Shown here in pieces: positions 26,272 through 35,345 of a stretch of 64,000 nucleotides of DNA. The DNA lies in contig NZ_CP107780.1 of NCBI RefSeq assembly GCF_036345175.1, positions 2,728,001-2,792,000 of the forward strand, given 5' to 3'. Every line of letters begins with the position of its first letter. The stretch's first letter is position 1. The notes under the pieces were generated by a model, which saw nothing but the letters and a program-made list of their open reading frames with translations, was not told where the DNA came from and ran no database searches. Source of the DNA: Streptomyces sp. NBC_00576. Lineage in GTDB: Bacteria > Actinomycetota > Actinomycetes > Streptomycetales > Streptomycetaceae. The position numbers were made by a program, and so were the translations under genes.

Positions 26272-27768
26272 CTAGAGCGCCGCTGCCGTCGGAACGTACG
26301 GCGCCAGTTCCGCCGCCAGTTCCTCGTGCACCCGCGCCTTGAGCAGCGTGCCCTCCGCGGTGTGCTCCTCGGAGATCACCTCGCCCTCGGTGTGGGCACG
26401 GGCGACCAGCTTGCCGCGGGTGTACGGCACGAGCGCCTCGATCTCGACCGAGGGCCGGGGCAGCTCGTTGTCGATCAGCGCGAGCAGTTCGTCGATGCCC
26501 TGACCGGTGCGTGCGGAGACCGCGATCGAACGCGTCTCCATCCGCATCAGCCGCTGGAGTGTCAGCGGGTCCGCCGCGTCCGCCTTGTTGATCACGACGA
26601 TCTCGGGTACGCCGGTGGCGCCGACGTCCCTGATGACCTCGCGCACGGCCGCCAGCTGCTCCTCCGGGTCCGGATGCGAACCGTCCACCACGTGCAGGAT
26701 CAGGTCGGCGTCGCCGACCTCCTCCATGGTGGAGCGGAACGCCTCGACCAGGTGGTGCGGCAGGTGCCGCACAAAACCGACCGTGTCGGTCAGCGTGTGC
26801 AGCCGACCGCTCGGGGTCTCGGCCCGGCGCACGGTCGGGTCGAGGGTCGCGAACAGGGAGTTCTCGACCAGCACGCCCGCGCCGGTGAGGCGGTTGAGCA
26901 GCGAGGACTTGCCGGCGTTGGTGTAACCCGCGATGGCTACGGACGGCACCTTGTTGCGGCGGCGCTCCTGGCGCTTGATCTCGCGGCCGGTCTTCATCTC
27001 CGCGATCTCCCGGCGCATCTTCGCCATCTTCTCGCGGATCCGGCGCCGGTCCGTCTCGATCTTGGTCTCACCGGGACCACGGGTGGCGAGGCCGCCGCCC
27101 TTGCCGCCGCCCATCTGACGGGACAGCGACTGACCCCAGCCGCGGAGCCTCGGCAGCATGTACTGCATCTGCGCGAGCGCGACCTGGGCCTTGCCCTCAC
27201 GGGACTTGGCGTGCTGGGCGAAGATGTCCAGGATCAGGGCCGTACGGTCGATGACCTTGACCTTGACGACGTCTTCGAGGTGGATCAGCTGGCCCGGGCT
27301 CAGCTCACCGTCGCAGATGACGGTGTCCGCGCCCGTTTCGAGGACGATGTCCCGCAGCTCGTTGGCCTTGCCGGAGCCGATGTAGGTGGCTGCGTCGGGC
27401 TTGTCGCGACGCTGGACGACGCCGTCGAGCACGAGCGCGCCCGCGGTTTCCGCCAGGGCGGCGAGCTCGGCGAGCGAGTTGTCCGCGTCCCGGATGGTCC
27501 CCGTGGTCCACACGCCGACAAGCACGACCCGCTCCAGGCGGAGCTGGCGGTACTCGACCTCGGTGACGTCCTCGAGCTCGGTGGAGAGGCCTGCCACGCG
27601 GCGCAGGGCCGCGCGCTCGGAGCGGTCGAACTGTTCGCCGTCCCGGTCTCCGTCGATGTCGTGGCTCCAGGCGACGTCCTCTTCCATCAGGGCATCGGCC
27701 CGAAGACCTTCGGGGTAGGTGTGCGCGAGGCGCTCAGTGTCCTGGGAAGGGGAAGAAGAGGAGGTCAT
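26272..27768 (-). CDS. hflX: GTPase HflX
   Basis: 498 residues; ribosome-associated GTPase that splits stalled or stressed 70S ribosomes. The N-terminal HflX domain has VLVGVWTTGTIRDADNSLAE, GTYIGSGKANEL-like DAATYIGSGKANELRDIVLE and YMLPRLRGWGQSLSRQMGG. The glycine-rich loop GGGKGGGLATRGPGETKIET is followed by the G domain with G1 GYTNAGKSSLLN, G3 DTVGFVRHLP and G4 INKADAAD. Start at ATG 27768. Alone on the minus strand, convergent with the protease. Confidence 0.95.
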   Translation of the reverse strand: MTSSSSPSQDTERLAHTYPEGLRADALMEEDVAWSHDIDGDRDGEQFDRSERAALRRVAGLSTELEDVTEVEYRQLRLERVVLVGVWTTGTIRDADNSLAELAALAETAGALVLDGVVQRRDKPDAATYIGSGKANELRDIVLETGADTVICDGELSPGQLIHLEDVVKVKVIDRTALILDIFAQHAKSREGKAQVALAQMQYMLPRLRGWGQSLSRQMGGGKGGGLATRGPGETKIETDRRRIREKMAKMRREIAEMKTGREIKRQERRRNKVPSVAIAGYTNAGKSSLLNRLTGAGVLVENSLFATLDPTVRRAETPSGRLHTLTDTVGFVRHLPHHLVEAFRSTMEEVGDADLILHVVDGSHPDPEEQLAAVREVIRDVGATGVPEIVVINKADAADPLTLQRLMRMETRSIAVSARTGQGIDELLALIDNELPRPSVEIEALVPYTRGKLVARAHTEGEVISEEHTAEGTLLKARVHEELAAELAPYVPTAAAL

Positions 27769-27947
27769 TGGGTCCTAACGTCGATGAGGTTTCGTGTGTG
27801 GCGGCGGAGCGAGCCCCGTCACTGATCACAACGCACGAGCCGCCCGGGAGATTCCCGGAACCCGTCCCGTGAAGCCGGGGGCAGCGCCGCCGACCTGAAG
27901 ATGGTCGCACGGCACGCCCCGTCTCGTCACGGTGTTATTCCGCGGCG

Positions 27948-29402
27948 CTATGTCGTGGGCGCGACGGACTTCCAGTCCGGGTGCCCGGGCATCGGCGGTG
28001 TCTTCTCCGCGTACAGCCACGCCTGGAAGAACGCGCCCAGGTCCCGCCCGGCGATGCCGGAGGCGAGGCGCTCGAAGTCGGCGGTGCCCGCGACACCGTC
28101 CTTGTGGAGGCCGACCCACGCCTCCTCCACCCGCTCGAACGCCGGGCGGCCGATCTCCTGGCGCAGGGCGTAGAGCGCGAGGGCGGCCCCGTCGTAGACG
28201 TTGGGGCGGAAGATGCCGATCTTCTGGCCTGGCTTGGGCGGCTTGGGGGCGGCCGGTGGTCCGCCGGCGGCCCGCCAGCGGTCGGAGGACCCGTACGCCG
28301 CCTTCATCCGGTCCACCAGCTTCCGGCCTGCCTTCTCCTCCGCGTACAGGGCCTCGTACCAGGTGGCATGTCCTTCGTTGAGCCACAGGTCGGACCAGAC
28401 GCGCGGGCTGACACTGTCGCCGAACCACTGGTGGGCCAGCTCGTGCACCATGATCGAGTCGACGTACCACTCGGGGTACGCGGGCTCGGTGAACAGTCCT
28501 CTCTCGAAGAGAGAGAGTGTCTGTGTCTCCAGTTCGAAGCCGGTCGACGCCTCGGCCATGAGCAGCCCGTACGTTTCGAACGGGTAGCGGCCGACCTTGC
28601 TCTCCATCCACTCGATCTGCGCGGGCGTCTTCTTCAGCCACGGCTCCAGCAGCGCACGGTCCTTGGTGGGCACGACATCGCGCAGGGGCAGCCCGTGCGG
28701 TCCGGTGCGGTGCAGCACGGTGGAGCGGCCGATGGACACCTGCGCCAGCTCGGTGGCCATGGGGTGCTGGGTGCGGTATGTCCAGGTCGTGGCCCCGCCG
28801 ACCCGGTCGACGCCTGCCGGCAGCCCGTTGGCCACCGCCGTGTATCCGTTCGGAGCGGTGACCCTGATGGTGAACATCGCCTTGTCGGAGGGGTGGTCGT
28901 TGCACGGGAACACCAGATGCGCGACATCGGCCTGGTTGGCCATCGCGAGCCCGTCGTGGGTCCGCACCCAGCCCCCGTCCCGGCCCGCCGCGGACACGGG
29001 GTCGCTGGTGTGCCGCACGGTGATCCGCGTCCAGCTCCCGGCGGGCAGCGGTGTTCGGGGCGTCACCACCAGGTCCTCGCCCGCACTGGTGAACGACGCC
29101 GGCTCACCGTCGACCTCGACCGACCCGACACTGCCGTGGGAGAAGTCGAGGTTGATCTGTTCGAGTGCGGTGGTGGTCCAGGCGTCGACGGTCGTGACGG
29201 TGGACAGCGGCTTGCTGTTGGAGCCGGAGTAGCTGAAGGCCAGGTCGTACGACGCCACGTCGTACCCGGGGTTGCCCAGGTGCGGGAATAGGCGGTCGCC
29301 GACGCCCAGGGGGGCCACTGGGGCACTCGCGGCGACGAGGCAGACGGAGACGGCGGAGGCGAGCAGCGCCGACGTGAACCGGGTGCGGGGGTTGAGCAGC
29401 AT
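27948..29402 (-). CDS. Secreted M1-family metallopeptidase
   Basis: 484 residues with a signal peptide (LLASAVSVCLVAASAPVAPL). The gluzincin zinc site is HELAHQWFGDSVSPRVWSDL followed by WLNEGHATW, the HExxH-x18-E arrangement. The aminopeptidase exopeptidase motif GAMEN is replaced by a divergent segment around TYGLLMAEASTGFELETQTL. The protein lacks the long C-terminal helical domain of PepN-type enzymes, as is usual for this compact actinobacterial group. Expected to trim peptides outside the cell. It lies between rshA and hflX on the same strand. Confidence 0.9.
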   Translation of the reverse strand: MLLNPRTRFTSALLASAVSVCLVAASAPVAPLGVGDRLFPHLGNPGYDVASYDLAFSYSGSNSKPLSTVTTVDAWTTTALEQINLDFSHGSVGSVEVDGEPASFTSAGEDLVVTPRTPLPAGSWTRITVRHTSDPVSAAGRDGGWVRTHDGLAMANQADVAHLVFPCNDHPSDKAMFTIRVTAPNGYTAVANGLPAGVDRVGGATTWTYRTQHPMATELAQVSIGRSTVLHRTGPHGLPLRDVVPTKDRALLEPWLKKTPAQIEWMESKVGRYPFETYGLLMAEASTGFELETQTLSLFERGLFTEPAYPEWYVDSIMVHELAHQWFGDSVSPRVWSDLWLNEGHATWYEALYAEEKAGRKLVDRMKAAYGSSDRWRAAGGPPAAPKPPKPGQKIGIFRPNVYDGAALALYALRQEIGRPAFERVEEAWVGLHKDGVAGTADFERLASGIAGRDLGAFFQAWLYAEKTPPMPGHPDWKSVAPTT

Positions 29403-29471
29403 GCACCACCGCTACCAGCGCCCGCGCGCCGGAGGGCGACGACTCGCACCGAGCCCACCCGAACGGGTGCC

Positions 29472-31709
29472 TCAGGGAGCCGCCACGTGATGCTGCGCCC
29501 GGCTCACGTCGTACACGCCCGGCACGTTGCGCATGGCCCGCATGAGGGCCGGAAGGTGCGCCGCGTCCGGGAGTTGGAGCGTGTAGGTGTGGCGTACGCG
29601 CTGCTGGCTGGGGGGTTCGACGGTCGCCGAGACGATCGCGACGCCCTCCAGGGCGATGGCCTCGGTGAGGTCGGCCAGCAGATGGGGCCGCCCGAACGAT
29701 TCGGCGACCAGGGTGACGCGGGCCTCGGTGGTGTCCCCCCAGTGCACCCCGACCTCCGCGCGCCCCGTGCTCTTCATGTGCGCCACCCCGGCGCACTCCA
29801 CCCGGTGGACGGTCACCACTCCCCCGCGCACGGCGAAGCCGGTGACCTCGTCGGGCGGTACGGGCGTACAGCAACCGGCGAGCCGTACGGTCGCGCCGGG
29901 CTGGTCGACGACGGCGGTCGCGGCGGGGTCGGGGGACGCGGCATCGTCCTGGGCCGAGCGGGCGTCGACGGCCGCGCGGGCGGCCTCGGCGGTGGCCTCC
30001 TCGGCTTCCCAGGGGGCACCGAAGGTCCTCGGCGCGTCCGCCGGATCGCTGTGCACGGGGTGGGCGGCCAGCCAGCGCTGGATGGCGATCCTGGCGACGG
30101 GTGTGTGCGCGTGCTCCAGCCACTCCCTGGAGGGCTCGGAGGCCGGGTCCTGCCCCATGAGGAGCTGGACGGTGTCGCCGTCCCGCAGGACCGTGCTGAG
30201 CGTCGCCAGCCGGCCGTTGACCCGGGCGCCGATACAGGCGTGCGCGTCCTCTCCGTACTGCGCGTACGCCGCATCCACGCAACTCGCGCCCTCTGGCAGC
30301 CCCAGCGAGCCTCCGTCGGCCCGGAAGACGGTGATCTCGCGGTCCTGGGCCAGGTCCTCGCGCAGGGTGGACCAGAAGGTGTCGGGGTCGGGCGCGGCCT
30401 CCTGCCAGTCGAGGAGACGGGACAGCCAGCCGGGCCGGGTGGGGTCGATGCGCTCGCCGTCGCCGTCGAGGTCGGTCCGTGCCCGGTCAGTGTCGGTCTG
30501 CTCCTCCGAAGGAGGAGCGTAGGGATTGCCGAGCGCGATGACTCCGGCCTCGGCGGCCTTGTGCATCTGGTGGGTGCGGATGAGGACTTCGGCGACCTGA
30601 CCGTCCGCACGGGCGACGGCCGTGTGCAGCGACTGGTAGAGGTTGAACTTGGGTACGGCGATGAAGTCCTTGAACTCCGAGACGACGGGCGTCATGCAGG
30701 TGTGCAGCTCGCCCAGTACGCCGTAGCAGTCGGCGTCCTCGTTGACGAGCACCAGGACCCGCCCGAAGTCGGAGCCGCGCAGCCGGCCGCGTTTGCGCGA
30801 CGCCCGGTGCAGGGACACGAAGTGCCGTGGCCGGATGAGGACTTCGGCCTGGATCCCCGAGTCGCGCAGCACCACGCGTACCTCGTCGGCGATCTCGGCG
30901 AGCGGGTCGTCGGCGCGGGAGGCGTTGTCGACGATCAGCTCCCGGGTGTGCTGGTACTCCTCCGGGTGCAGGATCGCGAAGACCAGATCTTCCAGTTCGG
31001 TCTTGAGCGCCTGGACGCCGAGCCGTTCGGCGAGCGGGATGAGCACGTCCCGCGTCACCTTGGCGATGCGCTCCTGCTTCTCGGGGCGCATCACTCCCAG
31101 GGTGCGCATGTTGTGCAGCCGGTCGGCGAGTTTGATCGACATCACGCGCACGTCGTTCCCGGTGGCGACCAGCATCTTGCGGAAGGTCTCGGGCTCGGCG
31201 GCGGCGCCGTAGTCGACCTTCTCCAGCTTCGTCACGCCGTCGACGATGTAGCGGACCTCGGCGCCGAACTCCTCACCGACCTGATCCAGCGTCACATCCG
31301 TGTCCTCGACGGTGTCGTGGAGCAGAGACGCCGTCAAGGTCGTGGTCTCCGCGCCGAGTTCGGCGAGGATCAGAGTCACGGCGAGGGGGTGCGTGATGTA
31401 CGGCTCGCCGCTCTTGCGCATCTGGCCGCGGTGCGAGGTCTCGGCCAGGACGTAGGCCCGGCGCAGCGGTTCCAGGTCGGCGTCGGGGTGGTGGGCTCGG
31501 TGCGCCTCGGCGACATGGCCGATGGCGTCGGGCAGCCGGTCGCGGGTCGCGGAGCCGAGGAACGCCGCTCTGCCGAGTCGGCGCAGATCGATCCGGGGGC
31601 GGGTCCGTCGGCGGGGCGACGGGGGCCCGTCCTGTTCCAGCGAGGCCGCGAGCTTGGGCGAGGACGTCACAGCACCTGGGCTCGCGGGATTCGTGGCCTC
31701 CGCACTCAT
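29472..31709 (-). CDS. rshA: RelA/SpoT homologue (RshA-type)
   Basis: 745 residues from ATG 31709. The (p)ppGpp hydrolase domain is intact: SHRGQMRKSGEPYITHPLAV, LLHDTVEDTDVTLD and IKLADRLHNMRTLGVMRP. The synthetase domain is present (SEFKDFIAVPKFNLYQSLHT, EVLIRTHQMH) but departs from the usual NGYQSLHT and from the usual residues before the DL..R segment. TGS-like (SCVDAAYAQYGEDAHACIGA) and C-terminal ACT (RVTLVAESFGRPHLLADLTE) domains follow. It corresponds to the second RelA/SpoT protein described in S. coelicolor. Hydrolysis is well supported; synthesis less so from sequence alone. Confidence 0.9.
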   Translation of the reverse strand: MSAEATNPASPGAVTSSPKLAASLEQDGPPSPRRRTRPRIDLRRLGRAAFLGSATRDRLPDAIGHVAEAHRAHHPDADLEPLRRAYVLAETSHRGQMRKSGEPYITHPLAVTLILAELGAETTTLTASLLHDTVEDTDVTLDQVGEEFGAEVRYIVDGVTKLEKVDYGAAAEPETFRKMLVATGNDVRVMSIKLADRLHNMRTLGVMRPEKQERIAKVTRDVLIPLAERLGVQALKTELEDLVFAILHPEEYQHTRELIVDNASRADDPLAEIADEVRVVLRDSGIQAEVLIRPRHFVSLHRASRKRGRLRGSDFGRVLVLVNEDADCYGVLGELHTCMTPVVSEFKDFIAVPKFNLYQSLHTAVARADGQVAEVLIRTHQMHKAAEAGVIALGNPYAPPSEEQTDTDRARTDLDGDGERIDPTRPGWLSRLLDWQEAAPDPDTFWSTLREDLAQDREITVFRADGGSLGLPEGASCVDAAYAQYGEDAHACIGARVNGRLATLSTVLRDGDTVQLLMGQDPASEPSREWLEHAHTPVARIAIQRWLAAHPVHSDPADAPRTFGAPWEAEEATAEAARAAVDARSAQDDAASPDPAATAVVDQPGATVRLAGCCTPVPPDEVTGFAVRGGVVTVHRVECAGVAHMKSTGRAEVGVHWGDTTEARVTLVAESFGRPHLLADLTEAIALEGVAIVSATVEPPSQQRVRHTYTLQLPDAAHLPALMRAMRNVPGVYDVSRAQHHVAAP

Positions 31710-32005
31710 GGGCACCTCCGGCTACCTGGACCGGCGGACGGGATGCCCCATGGCGGACGGCGGCTCAGGGGATGGCGTTGTTCCCCCGTCCGGGCCGGTG
31801 CTTGATGCTACCGAGCCCATCACGCGCGACTGACCACCTCTCGTCGAGCGTGAAACGGATCACCCATTCGAGCGACGGTTCGGGGGCCCGTGCATTCAAG
31901 CCACCCAGTCCGCGATCATCCCTGATTTCAATCCTGGACAGGCCCAAGGATTACGTTTCCGCATTCCATCGAACCTGCAGCCTGCGATACCCGGGCATAA
32001 ACACT
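31710..32005. other. intergenic region upstream of rshA
   Basis: About 300 bases between the dapF stop and the rshA start, both on the minus strand. It must hold the rshA promoter; no hairpin, repeat or gene was recognised. Confidence 0.35.
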
Positions 32006-32869
32006 TCAGTTGATCGCGTTTTCCAGCCACTCCGCGTCGATCTCGCCCTCGGCGACGATCACCGCGGGCCCGGTCATCTCGATCTCGCCGTCGGCCCTCT
32101 CGGTGATCACCAGGCGCCCGCCGGGCACATCTACGGTGTACGTCACCGGGGTCCCGGTCACAGCCGGGTCGGCGCCGTCGCGCCGGGCGGTGGCCACGGC
32201 GACGGCACACGCGCCCGTGCCGCACGAGCGGGTCTCACCGGCACCGCGCTCGTGCACGCGCAGCGCGACGTGTCGCGGGCCCCGGTCGACCACGAACTCG
32301 ACGTTGACCCCGTCCGGATAGACGGCTGCGGGGCTGAACGGCGGCGGGGTGAACAGGTTTCCAGCGTGCGCGAGATCGTCCACGAAGGCGACCGCGTGCG
32401 GGTTGCCCATGTTCACGTTCCGCGCGGGCCAGCTGCGCTCATCGACACGCACGGTGACCTCCCCTTCGGGGAGGAACGCCTTGCCCATACCCACGGTGAC
32501 GTCGCCCTCCTTGGCGAGGTGCACGACCTTCACGCCCCCGCGCGTGGCGACCTTGAGGTCCCCTTCGGTCACGTGTCCGGCCCGCTGGAGGTAGCGCGCG
32601 AAAACCCGCACCCCGTTGCCGCACATCTCCGCGATCGAGCCGTCGCCGTTGCGGTAGTCCATGAACCACTCCGCCTCGGCCGCCATGCCCCTGGCCTCGG
32701 GGTGCGCGGCGGACCGTACGACGTGCAACAGTCCGTCACCCCCGATGCCCGCACGCCGGTCGCACAGGACGGCGACGGCGGCCGGGGGGAGGTCGATGAC
32801 GTTCTCGGGGTCGGGGACGATCACGAAGTCGTTCTCGGTCCCGTGACCCTTGAGGAAGGCGATCCGCAT
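32006..32869 (-). CDS. dapF: Diaminopimelate epimerase
   Basis: 287 residues; interconverts LL- and meso-diaminopimelate for lysine and peptidoglycan. The start ATG 32869 (MRIAFLKGHGTENDFV) is preferred because GAGGG lies at proper distance; the ATG at 32875 would abut it. The two catalytic cysteines are in IAEMCGNGVRVFARYL and ETRSCGTGACAVAVA. NMGNPHAVAFVDDL is the substrate-binding block. Streptomyces peptidoglycan uses LL-DAP, so the enzyme mainly serves lysine and balance of isomers. Confidence 0.95.
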   Translation of the reverse strand: MRIAFLKGHGTENDFVIVPDPENVIDLPPAAVAVLCDRRAGIGGDGLLHVVRSAAHPEARGMAAEAEWFMDYRNGDGSIAEMCGNGVRVFARYLQRAGHVTEGDLKVATRGGVKVVHLAKEGDVTVGMGKAFLPEGEVTVRVDERSWPARNVNMGNPHAVAFVDDLAHAGNLFTPPPFSPAAVYPDGVNVEFVVDRGPRHVALRVHERGAGETRSCGTGACAVAVATARRDGADPAVTGTPVTYTVDVPGGRLVITERADGEIEMTGPAVIVAEGEIDAEWLENAIN

Positions 32870-32963
32870 GCTCATCCCTCGATCGTACGGGGTGGGTACG
32901 ACACGGTGAGTCGCGGTTGGTTCACAGGCCGGACCAGGCGTACCAGCCCGTCCGGCGCCCGCC

Positions 32964-33485
32964 TCACCGCAGACGGGCCACCCGCAGAACGGCGAGCCCG
33001 ATGACCACGACCACCGTCACGACGTACGCCAGCACAACCCGCCAGTCCCGCCGACGGCCCTCGTCGAGCCCCGGTGCCGTGTAGCCGACCCGGCGCGCGG
33101 CCATCATGCCCCACCCGGCGGCGCAGGAGCAGATGAGCAGCCCCAGCATGGCGATGACCGCTCCGCTGTCGCCGAAGTCGAAGGCGAGCGGGAAGGCGAA
33201 CATCAGGGAGCCGAGCGCGGCCAGGACCACGATCGGGGCGAGCTGCCAGATACGCAGGCGGCGCTGCGGTCGCAGCTCGACCTCGACCTCGGGCCCGAGG
33301 AACATCTCGTCCGGTCCGGGTCCGTCGGCGGTCACGCCGCCCTGGGTCTCGTCGGGCCCGTCCGGGCTCAGACGGTCCTCGCCCTGTTCCGTTTCGCCAC
33401 CGTCACCTGTGACGTGTCCCGCGCCTTGTGCGGTGTCGCGAGGGCCGGCCTCCATCGCCACGCGCCCTCCCAACTCGGACTCCAC
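32964..33485 (-). CDS. Hypothetical membrane protein
   Basis: 173 residues. The first ~85 are hydrophilic, rich in Gly, Asp, Glu and Pro. Then come RRLRIWQLAPIVVLAALGSL and further hydrophobic stretches (MFAFPLAF, AVIAMLGLLICSCAAGWG, VVLAYVVTVVVVIGLAVL), which give three or four membrane helices. It lies between dapF and miaA on the same strand. I recognise no family with known function. Confidence 0.7.
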   Translation of the reverse strand: MESELGGRVAMEAGPRDTAQGAGHVTGDGGETEQGEDRLSPDGPDETQGGVTADGPGPDEMFLGPEVEVELRPQRRLRIWQLAPIVVLAALGSLMFAFPLAFDFGDSGAVIAMLGLLICSCAAGWGMMAARRVGYTAPGLDEGRRRDWRVVLAYVVTVVVVIGLAVLRVARLR

Positions 33486-33563
33486 TTGGTCGATCGAAGC
33501 TCGATGATGGCACGGCGCCGGAGGCCTGGATGACGGCCTGAGCGTCCCGATGCCATGACGTGA

Positions 33564-34502
33564 TCAGGCTGTGACCGGTCGTTCGACCAACGCCAGTGCG
33601 AGGTGCGGAAGTTCTGTGAGATCCGCCGCAGCCCCACTCAACCAGTGCACCCGGGGATCGCGCCTGAACCATGAATCCTGACGGCGCGCGAAGCGCTTGG
33701 TGGCGCGTACGGTCTCGGCACGCGCGACGTCCTCACCGCACTCCCCGGCGAGCACAGCGAGCACCTGCTGGTAGCCCAGCGCGCGCGACGCCGTGAGCCC
33801 CTCGCGCAGGCCGTGCACCTCCAGCGCGCGCACCTCGTCCACGAGCCCCGCCGCCCACATCCGGTCGACCCGGCGGGCGATGCGCTCGTCCAGCTCGGGG
33901 CGGGAGACGTCGACGCCGATCTGCACGGTGTCGTACACGGAGTCGTGGCCCGGAAGGTTGGCGGTGAAGGGCTTGCCGGTGATCTCGATGACCTCCAGGG
34001 CCCGGACGATACGGCGGCCGTTGCTGGGCAGGATCGCCTGCGCGGCCTCGGGGTCGGCGGCGGCCAGACGGGCGTGCAGGGCGCCGGAGCCGCGCAGGGC
34101 GTGCTCCTCTTCAAGGCGGGCCCTGACTTCGGGATCGGTGCCGGGGAACTCCAGGTTGTCGACGGCTCCACGGACGTACAGGCCGGAGCCGCCGACCAGG
34201 ACCGGCCAGCGCCCCTCGGCGAGCAGTGCGTCGATCCGCTCGCGCGCGAGGCGCTGGTATTCGGCGACGCTCGCCGCGACGGTCACGTCCCAGATGTCCA
34301 GGAGGTGGTGCGGGATGCCGCCGCGCTCCTCGGGCGTCAACTTGGCGGTACCGATGTCCATCCCCCGGTAAAGCTGCATCGAGTCGGCGTTGACGACCTC
34401 TCCGCCGAGACGCTGAGCCAGAAAGACGCCCAGATCGGACTTTCCGGCTGCGGTGGGGCCGACGACGGCGATGACTCGGGGGGAGGGGGGTGCGCTGCTC
34501 AC
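33564..34502 (-). CDS. miaA: tRNA dimethylallyltransferase
   Basis: 312 residues from GTG 34502 with GGGG upstream; the very long upstream frame is not coding. It adds dimethylallyl to A37 of tRNAs reading UNN codons. P-loop VIAVVGPTAAGKSDLGVFLA, then VVNADSMQLYRGMDIGTAKL, GIPHHLLDIWDV, GGSGLYVRGAVDNLEFPGT and LPSNGRRIVRALEVIEITG. Works together with MiaB, encoded 2 kb away on the same strand, which methylthiolates the same base. Confidence 0.95.
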   Translation of the reverse strand: MSSAPPSPRVIAVVGPTAAGKSDLGVFLAQRLGGEVVNADSMQLYRGMDIGTAKLTPEERGGIPHHLLDIWDVTVAASVAEYQRLARERIDALLAEGRWPVLVGGSGLYVRGAVDNLEFPGTDPEVRARLEEEHALRGSGALHARLAAADPEAAQAILPSNGRRIVRALEVIEITGKPFTANLPGHDSVYDTVQIGVDVSRPELDERIARRVDRMWAAGLVDEVRALEVHGLREGLTASRALGYQQVLAVLAGECGEDVARAETVRATKRFARRQDSWFRRDPRVHWLSGAAADLTELPHLALALVERPVTA

Positions 34503-34683
34503 TGCCCCAGTCTCGCAAACCTGGGACCCCTCCTCGAACGAGCGACGTGACGCCGGGGGTCCGGGGTCGTTGCCAGTTGCGAGGTTCGCGCCGCCGAATT
34601 CGGGAGGCGGTGACGGGGGCGACGCAAACGGACGCACCGGGCGACGCGGGATTTCGCCCGCACGAGTAACGTATGGAGTGGAT

Positions 34684-34959
34684 ATGGGCGTATTTGCACG
34701 GCTTCTCGGACGGTCCAAGACTGCGGAGGAGGCGTCAACCGCTGACGAGCAGTCCGTCGCCGTGACGGACGAGCCCGCGGCGGAGGAAGCGGAAGCGGCG
34801 AAGGAGTCACCCGAGGCCGACAGCGGTGCCGAGACGGGGACCACGGCGGAGAAGACGGAAGCCGTGGCCGTACCCGCCACCGAGGCCGTCGAGATCCCCA
34901 AGCAGCAGTCCGCCGAGGAAGCCGCCGACAGCGAGGCCGGTGAGGGCGCCCGTAAGTAA
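34684..34959 (+). CDS. Small acidic hypothetical protein
   Basis: 91 residues from ATG 34684 with GGAG at 34674-34677. A short basic N-terminus (MGVFARLLGRSKTAEEAS) is followed by a highly acidic Glu/Ala/Thr-rich, probably disordered body ending AEEAADSEAGEGARK. It is 23 bases before the antitoxin-like gene, so the two probably form an operon. Function unknown. Confidence 0.7.
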   Translation: MGVFARLLGRSKTAEEASTADEQSVAVTDEPAAEEAEAAKESPEADSGAETGTTAEKTEAVAVPATEAVEIPKQQSAEEAADSEAGEGARK

Positions 34960-34982
34960 CTGCCCGCGAGGGAAGGTGAACC

Positions 34983-35252
34983 ATGGGTCTGCTGGACAGT
35001 CTGAAAGCAAAGCTCGCCCCGGCCAAGGAGAAGGTCTCGGACTTCGCGCACCAGCACGAGGGCCAGATCGAGCGGGGTCTCGACAAGGCCGCGAAGGTGG
35101 TCGACGAGAAGACCAAGGGCAAGTACAGCGACAAGATCCATACGGGCACCGGCAAGGCGAAGGGCGCAGTGGACCGGCTCACGCACAAGGACGGTGACAC
35201 CCCGGACGACACGTTCACGCCACCACCGGACGCGCCGCCACCGGCTTCCTGA
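34983..35252 (+). CDS. MT0933/Rv0909-like antitoxin family protein
   Basis: 89 residues with a good GGAAGG site. MGLLDSLKAKLAPAKEKV and HQHEGQIERGLDKAAKVVDE, then TKGKYSDKIHTGTGKAKGAV are typical of this small actinobacterial family, named for Rv0909 of M. tuberculosis. The tail is Pro-rich. The partner toxin type known in mycobacteria (SRPBCC-like) is not next to it, so an antitoxin role is doubtful here. Confidence 0.75.
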   Translation: MGLLDSLKAKLAPAKEKVSDFAHQHEGQIERGLDKAAKVVDEKTKGKYSDKIHTGTGKAKGAVDRLTHKDGDTPDDTFTPPPDAPPPAS

Positions 35253-35278
35253 CGGGCACGAACAACTGCACGCCACAT

Positions 35279-35319
35279 CGGCGGACGGCCGCGGAGCACA
35301 CGCTCCCGGCCGTCCGCCG
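35279..35319 (+). terminator. terminator after the antitoxin-like gene
   Basis: A perfect 13-base stem (35279-35291 with 35307-35319) around a 15-base loop, 27 bases past the stop and before a convergent gene. Confidence 0.7.
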
Positions 35320-35345
35320 TATCACGGCAACTGCAAACGCAACGG

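Noticed and set aside
29487..31805. 772-residue plus-strand frame antisense to rshA
   Set aside because: Shadow of the real gene; no start signal and no domain.
34503..35276. Long minus-strand extension of the miaA frame
   Set aside because: It overlaps two genes with good binding sites on the plus strand, and the MiaA domain starts exactly at GTG 34502.
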